From an uncultured Porphyromonas sp. (GTDB lineage: Bacteria > Bacteroidota > Bacteroidia > Bacteroidales > Porphyromonadaceae), in contig CAMBHQ010000005.1 of the NCBI GenBank assembly GCA_945867245.1, positions 1 through 17,235 of the forward strand: a stretch of DNA of 17,235 nucleotides, written 5' to 3'. Of the stretch, positions 5,516 to 13,334 are shown piece after piece. A program made the translations under genes and the position numbers. Below the pieces are notes generated by a model. The model was given only the letters and a program-made list of their open reading frames with translations. It searched no databases and was not told the DNA's origin. Every line of letters begins with the position of its first letter. Position 1 is the stretch's first letter.

Positions 5516-8085
5516 TCCCCCAGACTCCGCCAGACGAAGTCCTCGAGACGCAAACTATACACGTCCACGCCCTCGGGGCAGTCAATGGCAATTATCCCGA
5601 CATCGCCAGGGGCGAGGTCCACTAGATTGCTCTGATATCGGAGCCCTCGCTGATACTTATGCGCTACGTAGAGGTCTTTGATGAAAGTCTTCGCCCGTAC
5701 CCTTAAGCGCAAAGTACCGAAGCAGTCTGCGTCCATTGTTACATCGAAGTCGGGGCGTGGCAGCAGCATATCCTTCGGCTTGTGGGGATAGAGCTTGTAG
5801 GCTGCCTTCGAACGTTCACGCCCATCGGACTCGGCATACAGCTGTAGCTGATAATAGCTATCTTGTGGCTCCGCCGCCTCGGATAGCTCGTACTCGGCTA
5901 TCGTCTCTGTGCTATTGCCCTCTAGGCGGGCGAGTTTGGCATCGGGATAGCTACGTAGTTCCCGCCCATCGAAGCTCATTAGGCGCAGCGTTAGCCGTGG
6001 CTTTACGAGCGCCCCTAGCCTATCATTGGCCACACGCACCGTGAGCTTATTACCCTGTCTAAGGGGCAGGATAGCCACGTCTGCAAAGGCCCGACGAAGC
6101 GTGTGATACAGGGGCTTCTGCTCGCCGTAATAGTCTATGGCGCTCCACGAGACCGAGGGCCAGGAGTCGTTGAGTTGCCATACGAGCGCCCCCATCGTCG
6201 TAGGGCGGTGGTAGCGCAGCATACGTGTAGCATGCTCCATACCCCGCGCCTGCATCACTAGACCGAGGTAGACAAAGCGCTCGAAGTCCTCGGGCACCTG
6301 ATACTCCCGCTCCATATACTTACGAATGAGCTTATTGCCGGTAGAGGCCTTCTGATGCTGACGCATCACCTCGCTCTCGAGGCTCATATCCCCCTCTAGG
6401 GCGAAGCGCTTTAGGCTGTAGACGTCAGGGAAGGACTGGAAGCCGTACTCGCTTACGAAGGCGAAGCGCTTGTCATCGAAGGTCTCGAAAGGCTCCTGCC
6501 CATACCACAAGCCCCAGTAATGGCTGTCGCCCTCTAGCCAGGTCTTGGGACGCCCCCAGTTGGCCGAGGTGGGCGAGCTGTGAATATATTGTCGCTCGGG
6601 GTCTAGGCGGGCGACCTCCTCGGCCAGCACACCACGGAAGAGTGGGTCGTAGTCCGCCTGCATACGGGCGTAATGCTCGGCCGAGAAACGGCTCTGCCAG
6701 CCCCAGTACTTGATGGCCTCCTCGACCTCATTGTTGCCACACCAGAGGGCTATAGAGGGGTGATGGCGCAGGCGACGTATCTGATACTGGGCCTCGCGGC
6801 GGACGTTCGCCAGGAAGGCGCTATCGGCAGGATAGGCCGTGCAAGCAAACATAAAGTCCTGCCACACGAGTATGCCCCACTCGTCCGCCTCGCGGTAGAA
6901 GGCTTCGTCCTCGTAGACTCCTCCGCCCCACACACGTATCATATTCATATTAGCATGGTAGACCGAGGACATCAGACTGCGATAGCGCTCGGGCGTCATA
7001 CGGGTATATACATGCTCGTCGGGGATATAATTCACGCCCTTGGCATAGAGTGGACGCTTGTTGAGTTCGAAGTAAAAGGATGATTGCCCGACGGGCTGAT
7101 TGGGCTTATGGACGAGCTTGAGCTCGCGTATGCCTATGCGCCTTTCGATAGGTTGAACGCCCGACTGCCCCCGACCGCCTGGATAGATACGCAGGGTATA
7201 GAGATATGGTTGGCCCCAGCTGCGTACCGTCCATAACTGAGGCTCAGAGACCTCTAGCGTAGCCGTAGCATCGGAGCGCTGATTGGTTACACGTGAAACA
7301 ATGTTACCCTTATCATCCGCCAGCTCGAGGTCATAGCTGAGCCGAGACGAAGCGAAGCGAGCATCTACACGCAAGGTCGCAGACTGCGCCTCCAAGCCCT
7401 GCCAGCGGATATCCGTAGCGACATTGAAGTCCTCCAGCTCGTAGCCCTTATCGGCATAATATAGCAGGCGCACAGGGCGATGTATGCCCATCGTAACAAG
7501 GCGCATACCCCAGTCCCAGCCGTAGTGGAAGGGGGCCTTGCGTGTGAAGGGGCTGTATTTAACCTCGGCGTGGTCGTTGTCCGCGGGATAATTGAAGCCC
7601 GCCTTCGCCTGAAGGGGCTGTGCCATCCTAAGGGGCGAGCGCAGGCGTATCTCGAGCCTATTCATCCCACGCTGTACCAAGCCCGTTACATCGAAGCGAT
7701 AGCCGACGAACATATTCTCCGTCTCCCCTACCCGCTGACCATTGAGGTACACTTCGGAATAGGTATCCACACCATCGAGGTGCAGCACGAAGGCCTCGCC
7801 ACTCGTTAGCCGGCGCATCTCGGGAAGCTCGAAGCTCGCCCGACAAATCCAATCCCGCTCGCTCGGCCACTGTACCAGGCGCTCATTCGTACGGTAGTGC
7901 GGGTCGGGCAGTCGGCCCTCCCTCTGGAGGAAGTCCTGTATCACACCAGGCACGACGAAGGGCCGCCAATCCGAACTGTCGGCCTCGGCATAGCGCCAAT
8001 CCTGTAACTTAATCTGCGTCTGTGCGCCTAACATCATCGGCAATGCCGCCAGGCTAGTCAAGAGTAATTGTTTCAATTGTTTCAC
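5494..8085 (-). CDS. Secreted exo-beta-mannosidase, glycoside hydrolase family 2
   Basis: The 863-residue protein starts with a probable signal peptide (KQLKQLLLTSLAALPMMLGAQ) and has the GH2 order: a jelly-roll domain (HLDGVDTYSEVYLNGQRVG), Ig-like domain, then the TIM barrel. E453 in WCGNNEVEEA fits the acid/base and E546 in VSEYGFQS the nucleophile; RVWGGGVYE and WQLNDSWPSVSW are typical of beta-mannosidases. It would release mannose from non-reducing ends of beta-mannosides, after export to the periplasm or cell surface. The start codon is GTG at 8083-8085, because no in-frame ATG precedes the signal peptide; this GTG lies inside a parS-like site. The final residues GGQSPQ and the stop are encoded by repeat R2. 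Beta-galactosidase or glucuronidase is less likely from the motifs. Confidence 0.9.
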   Translation of the reverse strand: MKQLKQLLLTSLAALPMMLGAQTQIKLQDWRYAEADSSDWRPFVVPGVIQDFLQREGRLPDPHYRTNERLVQWPSERDWICRASFELPEMRRLTSGEAFVLHLDGVDTYSEVYLNGQRVGETENMFVGYRFDVTGLVQRGMNRLEIRLRSPLRMAQPLQAKAGFNYPADNDHAEVKYSPFTRKAPFHYGWDWGMRLVTMGIHRPVRLLYYADKGYELEDFNVATDIRWQGLEAQSATLRVDARFASSRLSYDLELADDKGNIVSRVTNQRSDATATLEVSEPQLWTVRSWGQPYLYTLRIYPGGRGQSGVQPIERRIGIRELKLVHKPNQPVGQSSFYFELNKRPLYAKGVNYIPDEHVYTRMTPERYRSLMSSVYHANMNMIRVWGGGVYEDEAFYREADEWGILVWQDFMFACTAYPADSAFLANVRREAQYQIRRLRHHPSIALWCGNNEVEEAIKYWGWQSRFSAEHYARMQADYDPLFRGVLAEEVARLDPERQYIHSSPTSANWGRPKTWLEGDSHYWGLWYGQEPFETFDDKRFAFVSEYGFQSFPDVYSLKRFALEGDMSLESEVMRQHQKASTGNKLIRKYMEREYQVPEDFERFVYLGLVMQARGMEHATRMLRYHRPTTMGALVWQLNDSWPSVSWSAIDYYGEQKPLYHTLRRAFADVAILPLRQGNKLTVRVANDRLGALVKPRLTLRLMSFDGRELRSYPDAKLARLEGNSTETIAEYELSEAAEPQDSYYQLQLYAESDGRERSKAAYKLYPHKPKDMLLPRPDFDVTMDADCFGTLRLRVRAKTFIKDLYVAHKYQRGLRYQSNLVDLAPGDVGIIAIDCPEGVDVYSLRLEDFVWRSLGEGGQSPQ
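7285..7300. promoter_or_regulatory. Candidate parS site inside the beta-mannosidase gene
   Basis: The plus strand reads GGTTACACGTGAAACA, differing from the parS consensus TGTTNCACGTGAAACA only at the first base. ParB binds such sites to organise and segregate the origin region. Confidence 0.6.
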
Positions 8086-8093
8086 GTGGAACG
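8078..8093. promoter_or_regulatory. Candidate parS site at the beta-mannosidase start
   Basis: The minus strand reads CGTTCCACGTGAAACA, differing from TGTTNCACGTGAAACA only at the first base. It overlaps the GTG start codon and lies 785 bp from the site at 7285-7300. Confidence 0.6.
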
Positions 8094-8095
8094 GT

Positions 8096-8287
8096 TGCTA
8101 GTGATCAGTGATCAGTGGGCAGTGGCTAGTATGCAGTGGCCAGTGATCAGTTGTCAGTGGGCGGGCTTAAGCCCGCCACGCTAGTACTAGTGGGCCTAGT
8201 GAGACTAGTGAGCCTAGTAATACTAGACCTAGCATGCGCCAGCCACTGACCACTGATCACTGACCACCGACCACTAGCCACTAGCTA
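8096..8287. repeat. Composite repeat element R3 (heptamers, palindrome, nonamers)
   Basis: Heptamers of the CAGTGGN type run from 8098 to about 8159. The perfect palindrome GGCGGGCTTAAGCCCGCC follows at 8160-8177. A nonamer array then has CTAG at 8187, 8196, 8205, 8214 and 8223, exactly 9 nt apart. The core GCATGCGCCAGC is at 8232-8243, and opposed heptamers (CCACTGA, TCACTGA, CCACCGA, CCACTAG) run into the ychF stop. It occupies the whole gap between the beta-mannosidase and ychF. Confidence 0.85.
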
Positions 8288-9388
8288 CACATTAAAGCGG
8301 AAGTGCATGATATCGCCATCCTGCACGACGTACTCCTTGCCCTCGACGGCCATCTTGCCGGCCTCCTTGACGCCCTGCTCACCACGATAGTGGAGGAAGT
8401 CCGCCAGCTTGATAACCTCGGCACGGATGAAGCCCTTCTCGAAGTCTGTATGGATCACGCCTGCACACTGAGGCGCCTTGCTGCCACGTGGGTAGGTCCA
8501 GGCACGTACCTCCTGCACACCTGCCGTGAAGTAGGTCTCTAGCCCGAGCAGTGCATAGGCCGCCTTGATCAGGCGTGCTACCCCACTCTCCTCTAGGCCA
8601 ATCTCGCTGAGGAACATCTGACGCTCTTCGTAGGTATCTAGCTCGGCTATCTCGCTCTCTATCTTAGCCGCTACGACGAGGATATCAGCCCCCTCGGCCT
8701 CTACAGCTGCGCGTACGGCCTCTACGTGCTTATTGCCTGTCGTGGCGCTAGCCTCATCGACGTTGCAGACGTAGAGCACGGGCTTACTGGTCAGCAGATA
8801 TAGCTCGCGGGCAATCTTCTGCTCGTCCTTGGTATCGAACTGTACCGTGCGGGCATTGAGCCCCTGCTCGAGGGCCTCTTTGTAGCGGAGCAATACATCG
8901 TAGGTCTGCTTAGCCACCTTGTCGCCGCCCGTCTGTGCCTGCTTGGCCACACGGCTGATACGCTGCTCTACGGTCTCTAAGTCCTTGAGCTGTAGCTCGG
9001 TGTCTATTATCTCCTTATCACGCACTGGGTCTACAGTGCCATCTACGTGGGTGATATTGTCGTCATCGAAGCAGCGCAGCACGTGCAGGATAGCGTCCGT
9101 CTCGCGGATGTTGCCGAGGAACTTATTCCCTAGCCCTTCGCCCTGGCTAGCGCCCTTGACAAGGCCTGCGATGTCTACTATCTCTACCGTCGTGGGGACG
9201 ATGCGCTGTGGGTTGATAATCTCGGCGAGCTGATTGAGGCGCTCATCCGGAACGGTGATAACGCCCACATTAGGCTCGATAGTACAGAAGGGGAAGTTTG
9301 CCGACTGCGCCTTGGCGTTGGACAAACAGTTGAAAAGTGTGGACTTGCCGACGTTGGGCAAGCCGACGATACCGCATTGTAATGCCAT
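8285..9388 (-). CDS. ychF: Ribosome-associated ATPase YchF (Obg-related)
   Basis: The 367 residues match the usual length (about 363). The P-loop GLPNVGKS is at residues 9-16 and the Walker B region reads VDIAGLVKGASQGEGLG, with a hydrophobic residue where classical GTPases have the catalytic glutamine. The G4 site reads NVDE instead of NKxD, the change associated with ATP preference in YchF. The C-terminal TGS domain ends DGDIMHFRFNV. The protein binds ribosomes and is linked to translation and oxidative-stress control. ATG at 9388 lies about 30 nt after the tRNA-His terminator, with no obvious promoter between. The TAG stop runs directly into heptamers of R3. Confidence 0.97.
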   Translation of the reverse strand: MALQCGIVGLPNVGKSTLFNCLSNAKAQSANFPFCTIEPNVGVITVPDERLNQLAEIINPQRIVPTTVEIVDIAGLVKGASQGEGLGNKFLGNIRETDAILHVLRCFDDDNITHVDGTVDPVRDKEIIDTELQLKDLETVEQRISRVAKQAQTGGDKVAKQTYDVLLRYKEALEQGLNARTVQFDTKDEQKIARELYLLTSKPVLYVCNVDEASATTGNKHVEAVRAAVEAEGADILVVAAKIESEIAELDTYEERQMFLSEIGLEESGVARLIKAAYALLGLETYFTAGVQEVRAWTYPRGSKAPQCAGVIHTDFEKGFIRAEVIKLADFLHYRGEQGVKEAGKMAVEGKEYVVQDGDIMHFRFNV

Positions 9389-9417
9389 TGGATATATACG
9401 TTACTATTTAATCCTTA

Positions 9418-9459
9418 CAAAAAAGAATAAGGCTGCCTCTTATCGAGACAGCCTTATTC
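9418..9459 (-). terminator. Rho-independent terminator after tRNA-His
   Basis: On the minus strand an 11-bp stem GAATAAGGCTG / CAGCCTTATTC, with an inner TCTC/GAGG pairing, is followed by a run of six T. It begins 3 nt after the encoded CCA. Confidence 0.9.
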
Positions 9460-9461
9460 GG

Positions 9462-9537
9462 TGGGGTGGAAGACGGGATTCGAACCCGCGACACCCTGAA
9501 CCACAATCAGGTGCTCTACCACTGAACTACAACCACC
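9462..9537 (-). tRNA. tRNA-His (anticodon GTG)
   Basis: The minus strand folds as a tRNA with G at -1 opposite C73, D stem GTTC/GAGC, anticodon stem CCTGA/TCAGG with loop TTGTGGT (anticodon GTG), T stem GCGGG/CCCGT with loop TTCGAAT, and CCA encoded. The extra 5' G is the identity element of tRNA-His. One oddity is the acceptor stem: GTGGTTG faces CTTCCAC, leaving two adjacent U-U mismatches (5:68 and 6:67). It has its own strong promoter and terminator. Confidence 0.95.
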
Positions 9538-9576
9538 ATCACTTGCGCGAGGGCTATTACCTAACCCTTGCGTCTG

Positions 9577-9608
9577 CAAAGGTAATACTAATATTTGATA
9601 TATGCAAA
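9577..9608 (-). promoter_or_regulatory. Bacteroidota promoter for tRNA-His
   Basis: The minus strand has TTTG at 9608-9605, a 20-nt spacer, then TACCTTTG at 9584-9577. Both boxes and the spacing fit the TTTG-N19-21-TAnnTTTG consensus, the best promoter in the window. Confidence 0.8.
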
Positions 9609-9830
9609 TAGTGGGCGGTGGGCAGTATGCAGTGGGCAGTGGGTGGTGGGCAGATAGGTCGCCACTTGGCCGCCTACTAGGTGGACGATCGTCCGCCTAC
9701 CGAGTCGCCACTTGGCCGCCTATTAGGCGGTCAGTGGCTGGCACACGCGGGGGCTAGTCTGGCTAGCTACCCTAGTTGCCCTAGTCTCACTAGGCCCACT
9801 AGCCACCGAACACTAGCCACCGAACACGAA
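9609..9830. repeat. Composite repeat element R4 (heptamers, 23-bp array, nonamers)
   Basis: Heptamers (GTGGGCA type) run over 9609-9650. A 23-bp array has cores centred at 9654 (half only), 9677, 9700 (degenerate) and 9723, and includes a 19-bp exact direct repeat at 9658-9676 and 9704-9722. The core-like GCTGGCACACGC is at 9738-9749. A nonamer array has CTAG at 9754, 9763, 9772, 9781, 9790 and 9799. The element separates divergent transcripts: tRNA-His to the left and the acyltransferase operon to the right. Confidence 0.85.
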
Positions 9831-9837
9831 TAATCGC

Positions 9838-9845
9838 TAACTTTG
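9838..9845 (+). promoter_or_regulatory. Possible -7 box for the plus-strand acyltransferase operon
   Basis: TAACTTTG matches TAnnTTTG and lies 24 nt before the ATG at 9870. No TTTG is present at -33. Confidence 0.45.
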
Positions 9846-9869
9846 CTCCACGTAATAATCGCTCTACTA

Positions 9870-10967
9870 ATGACAGCTACAGATATGCAGAAACAGTCGG
9901 ACGTAATCAACGCCCTACGCTTCCCCCTAATAATACTAGTTGTGTTTATTCACGTCCCCATAAACACGGCAGAGCTACCCATGTGGGACTACCCTTTAGC
10001 CGACGGACATGCTCTATTTATCTATATATCTAGACTAATCTCTTACGTCTTGGGAGCAGCCTGTGTGCCCTGCTTTTTTGTCTTCTCGGGCTATTACGCC
10101 TTCGCCAAAGCACCTGAGCGCTGGCTCAGCCTAGAGGGCTATAGCAGTGAACTAAAAAAGAAAGTCAAGACCCTACTAATACCCTACTTGATTTGGAATA
10201 TACTCATTATCCTAGGCAGCTGGCTCAAGGCATATCTTGCCTCAGTACTTATATCTCCCGAATTTGCTCCGGTGCTTCCCGAGCTATCGCTTGGCTACCT
10301 CAAGCAGATTTTCTGGGATGGACCAGCTAATATGCCTCTGTGGTATGTAAGGGACCTAATGGTAATGTTGCTGTGCTCGCCCCTGCTGTACCTCATTCTA
10401 AGACGCTTCCCCTACGCTGTAATTATCCCTCCACTCTTTTTTGTCTTCCAAATCGGGTTCTTCGCCATCGCCCTAACATTCTACTCGATAGGCTTGCTAT
10501 TTGCCATCCACAGACGTTCTATCGTGGCCTTTGCTCAGCACTATCAGCGCCCTCTACTCTGGATGACAATACCCACTCTACTCGTATTGCCCTTCCTGGC
10601 TCACTATCCTTTCTATTCGTCTTATTTTCAATTGCCAGGCATCATCCTAACAATCTTTGCTATCATCGCATTAGGGGGCTACGTCTACGACCATCGCAGA
10701 GATTGGATAGAGGCTATGCTCAGACTCAATGCCTCTGTTTTTTTCGTCTATGTGGCGCACGAAGTCATCATCCTAGAGACCGTCAAGGGCGTACTGCCAC
10801 GCCTAGGGCTCTGGCAGTATGGCTGGGGCGGTATCGTCGGCTTCTTGGTCTGTGGCATCGCCACGACACTGATTTGCCTTGGCATCTATTATCTGCTGCG
10901 GCGCTACGTACCAGCTCTACTGGCAGTGCTGACAGGAGGCAGACAAATCCCGGATACAAAACTGTAA
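9870..10967 (+). CDS. Membrane acyltransferase, family 3 (O-acetyltransferase type)
   Basis: The 365-residue protein has about ten hydrophobic segments. It opens with INALRFPLIILVVFIHVPI, the first transmembrane segment with the histidine expected in acyltransferase family 3 (OafA/WecH group), and contains MPLWYVRDLMVMLL, another family hallmark. Such enzymes acylate, usually acetylate, surface sugars at the cytoplasmic membrane. ATG at 9870 is preferred over an upstream TTG at 9843 because the -7 box overlaps the latter; ATG at 9885 is also possible. It is paralogous to the gene at 13335-14420 (NALRFPLI versus NAIRVPLI; C-FVFSGYYA versus C-FVLSAYYA). The next gene starts 12 nt after its stop. 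Base composition is more AT-rich than in neighbouring housekeeping genes. Confidence 0.88.
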   Translation: MTATDMQKQSDVINALRFPLIILVVFIHVPINTAELPMWDYPLADGHALFIYISRLISYVLGAACVPCFFVFSGYYAFAKAPERWLSLEGYSSELKKKVKTLLIPYLIWNILIILGSWLKAYLASVLISPEFAPVLPELSLGYLKQIFWDGPANMPLWYVRDLMVMLLCSPLLYLILRRFPYAVIIPPLFFVFQIGFFAIALTFYSIGLLFAIHRRSIVAFAQHYQRPLLWMTIPTLLVLPFLAHYPFYSSYFQLPGIILTIFAIIALGGYVYDHRRDWIEAMLRLNASVFFVYVAHEVIILETVKGVLPRLGLWQYGWGGIVGFLVCGIATTLICLGIYYLLRRYVPALLAVLTGGRQIPDTKL

Positions 10968-10979
10968 ACAAATCTAACG

Positions 10980-11975
10980 ATGAAGATATTCTCGCTCGAG
11001 GTCAGCAATTCCCTCAGAGGCGTAATGCAGCTCGTAATTATTCTATCGCACCTGTACTATGTATTCAGCGATATGCTCGTCTTCAGGATCGCCAACACCC
11101 TAGCTGGGAGTATCGTAGCGATGTTCCTCTTCACCTCTGGCTATGGTCTTATACAGGGCTATCAGCGAGCTCTAGAGCAGGGGAAAGACCCCTTCGCAGG
11201 CTTCGTACGTAGACGACTATGGGGTATCCTGAAGCCCTATCTATTGGCCCAAATTCTATACTTCGCCCTGATGTACTGGAGCCAAGGCCATATCCCCGGA
11301 CTAGATAGCCTATGGAGCTTACTACGTCATGGTGAGACCCCTATGCCCAACGCTTGGTTCATCTTCGTCCTGCTGGCCTTGTATATCCTGTTTTACCTCG
11401 TCTATGGCCTTCTCGGGCTACGCAGAGGACCGGCGCTGATAGCCTCCTTAGTAGGCTCGATTGTGCTGATGGCTATTCCTTACGTCCTCGGATACGAACG
11501 TGCTTGGTGGGCAACAACGCTGGCATTCGTCTCGGGCCTAATGCTGGGTACCTATCAAGAGGTACTATATCCCTACCTAAGTCGCTGGTGGGCCATCTTG
11601 CTCATGATTGCGATGGTTATCGGCCTGCGCCTACTTCCCTGGGAGCTGATGATTCCTCTCGCCTTCGTAGTCATTCCCCTACTCGCACTGATATTCCTGC
11701 GCCTGAGTGGCTATAATGCCTGGCTCGATGGACTCTATGCCGAGCTACGTACTGCCGAGGGTAAGAGTCTCCAGCAGCTACACCCCATCTCTGGGCGAAT
11801 AGCCTCGGGACTAATGTTCCTGTCTATGATTTCCTTCGAGCTATATCTACTCCATGGTATTTGGATTAGATTCCTACGTAGCCCGATAGCCCATGATGGC
11901 CTGTACGTTGCCCTGGTCTTTGCCTGCACCATACTCTCCTCGTGGCTTATACATAGCCTACTGAAGCGTATCTAG
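10980..11975 (+). CDS. Second membrane acyltransferase, family 3-like
   Basis: The 331-residue protein has about ten hydrophobic segments. It starts MKIFSLEVSNSLRGVMQLVI, with the histidine of the first segment in ILSHLYYVF, and has PNAWFIFVLLALYILFYLVY where family 3 enzymes have their P-W-F motif. The C-terminal segment SFELYLLHGIWIRF also resembles the SLELYLLH end of this family. It is more divergent from the other two acyltransferases here than they are from each other. It is probably cotranscribed with the gene ending 12 nt upstream and likely works on the same surface glycan, but the acceptor is unknown. Its TAG stop is followed at once by the first heptamer of R5. Confidence 0.82.
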   Translation: MKIFSLEVSNSLRGVMQLVIILSHLYYVFSDMLVFRIANTLAGSIVAMFLFTSGYGLIQGYQRALEQGKDPFAGFVRRRLWGILKPYLLAQILYFALMYWSQGHIPGLDSLWSLLRHGETPMPNAWFIFVLLALYILFYLVYGLLGLRRGPALIASLVGSIVLMAIPYVLGYERAWWATTLAFVSGLMLGTYQEVLYPYLSRWWAILLMIAMVIGLRLLPWELMIPLAFVVIPLLALIFLRLSGYNAWLDGLYAELRTAEGKSLQQLHPISGRIASGLMFLSMISFELYLLHGIWIRFLRSPIAHDGLYVALVFACTILSSWLIHSLLKRI

Positions 11976-12113
11976 CAGTGGTCGGTGGGCAGTGGTCGGT
12001 GGTCGGTGGTCAGTGGTCGGTGGTCAGTGGCTAGTATTACTAGGACTACTAGCCCGCCACCGACCACTAGCCACTGCATACTAGCCACTGATCACTGCGG
12101 GCTCTGCCCGCCC
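11973..12113. repeat. Heptamer inverted-repeat element R5 between convergent genes
   Basis: From 11976 eight consecutive 7-bp units read CAGTGGT, CGGTGGG, CAGTGGT, CGGTGGT, CGGTGGT, CAGTGGT, CGGTGGT, CAGTGGC. Three nonamers follow with CTAG at 12031, 12040 and 12049. The opposed arm (CCGACCA, CTAGCCA, CTGATCA) ends in GCGGGCTCTGCCCGC at 12097-12111. The arms can fold into a long hairpin, which might serve as a two-way terminator for the converging genes. The GCGTGCGCCAGC core is missing here. Confidence 0.85.
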
Positions 12114-13327
12114 ACTAGCCGTGTGTAGCGGGCGCTAGGCGGACGATAATAGACGAGGGCTGTGTAGACGTTCTGCGTCTCGGTATAACTGCCCTCTAGA
12201 GGCTCAGAATCGACCTCGGAGCCCTCTGCTGGTAGGTAGACATACCTATAGCTTAGTAAGCCCTGTTTCAGAGGCAAGCTGAGGCGATACAGGCGCTCCG
12301 TAGCATCGTAGCGCAGCCTACGCGCCTCTAGAGGTAGATGGTCGAGGGCGGGGCTATCGAGGATATAAGCGCCCTGTGTTAGCTCGGGCGCTCGCAGGGC
12401 GAAGTGCAGTAGCCTGTACGCCCCCTCGGGGCTGTATGTGCTGGTCGTAGCCTGCCAGAGCTCGGGCTTATGCCTAGAGACATAGGGCTTGCCCCGCCTG
12501 TCCTCCTGCACCTCGGCATACAGCTCTACTAGACCCTCGTGGCGCTTCGTATGGGCAATGCCCTCCCCTACCCCCTCCTCGCTCCGGAGGTCGAGGACGT
12601 GATAGTCACTCCCCCCCCAGAAGGTGGCACTCTGCGCCCCACGGAAATGCCATACAGAGCCTTCGACTGCCGAGGGCTTCACTAGAGGCTGTGGCGCCTG
12701 CACACGAGTAGCATTCTGCCATAGCTCGGCCCATAGCTCGCCTGGTCGTGCCGAGCGCAATTCGCCCCCGAGACTCAGACTAAGCTCCACACCTTGATGC
12801 CTGCCATAGGGCTTGCCCCAGGCCTCGGGCAAGGCCCTTAGCTCCGTATGCACTAGGCGCTCTGCCACATATATCGGCAGGCTCAGCAGGATGTCGTCGG
12901 GGCTATCCAGCCGGAAGACCTCGAGCAGGTAGCGTCCCGAGAGACGAAACTGCACTTGCTCGTTGGGCAGGCTTAGGCGATAGCGATAATAAGGACAGGA
13001 GGGCTGCGGTACTAGCTCGCCTAGGGGCATATCCTGCTCGCTAAGGCCGCTGAGGGCTTCGATAGGAGCGATGGCCGAGGGCTGTCCGTCCGGCTCGGTA
13101 TGTCTGAGGCGATAGCCGAGTAGAGGGCCTTCGCTACCGAGGATATCCAGCTCTAGCGTCAGGTGCTCCGTACTACCTAGACGCAGTACGGCCTGACGCT
13201 GACTCTGAGCACCCACACGAAGCGATACAGCCCCTAGCCGACCATCATAGTCGGCTAGGGGCTGTGCCTCTGCTATCTGTAGCCCTAGGGCGCATAGCGC
13301 CAGAAATAGTATGTTTACGAGCCTCAT
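12092..13327 (-). CDS. Probable type IX secretion system plug protein (DUF5103 family)
   Basis: The 411-residue protein has a signal peptide (MRLVNILFLALCALGLQIAEA) and no transmembrane segment afterwards. The N-terminal domain has the layout of DUF5103 proteins: LGSTEHLTLELDIL, YRLRHTEPDGQPS, then YYRYRLSLPNEQVQFRLSG and RYLLEVF. The family member in Flavobacterium was identified as the plug that closes one side of the SprA translocon when no substrate is bound, acting in the periplasm. The assignment here is from family pattern, not a search. It starts 7 nt after the acyltransferase stop at 13335, so it probably shares that transcript. The protein's last six residues (GGQSPQ) and stop are encoded by repeat R5, the same tail as the beta-mannosidase. 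Confidence 0.72.
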   Translation of the reverse strand: MRLVNILFLALCALGLQIAEAQPLADYDGRLGAVSLRVGAQSQRQAVLRLGSTEHLTLELDILGSEGPLLGYRLRHTEPDGQPSAIAPIEALSGLSEQDMPLGELVPQPSCPYYRYRLSLPNEQVQFRLSGRYLLEVFRLDSPDDILLSLPIYVAERLVHTELRALPEAWGKPYGRHQGVELSLSLGGELRSARPGELWAELWQNATRVQAPQPLVKPSAVEGSVWHFRGAQSATFWGGSDYHVLDLRSEEGVGEGIAHTKRHEGLVELYAEVQEDRRGKPYVSRHKPELWQATTSTYSPEGAYRLLHFALRAPELTQGAYILDSPALDHLPLEARRLRYDATERLYRLSLPLKQGLLSYRYVYLPAEGSEVDSEPLEGSYTETQNVYTALVYYRPPSARYTRLVGGQSPQ

Positions 13328-13334
13328 CGCTTAT

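Noticed and set aside
8097..8284. Phage or integrase attachment site next to tRNA-His
   Set aside because: No integrase gene and no duplicated tRNA 3' end were seen; the repeats belong to the heptamer family found at other gaps.
10340..11212. Plus-strand ORF of 290 codons overlapping two acyltransferase genes
   Set aside because: It is an out-of-frame shadow across the junction of two genes with clear membrane-protein features.
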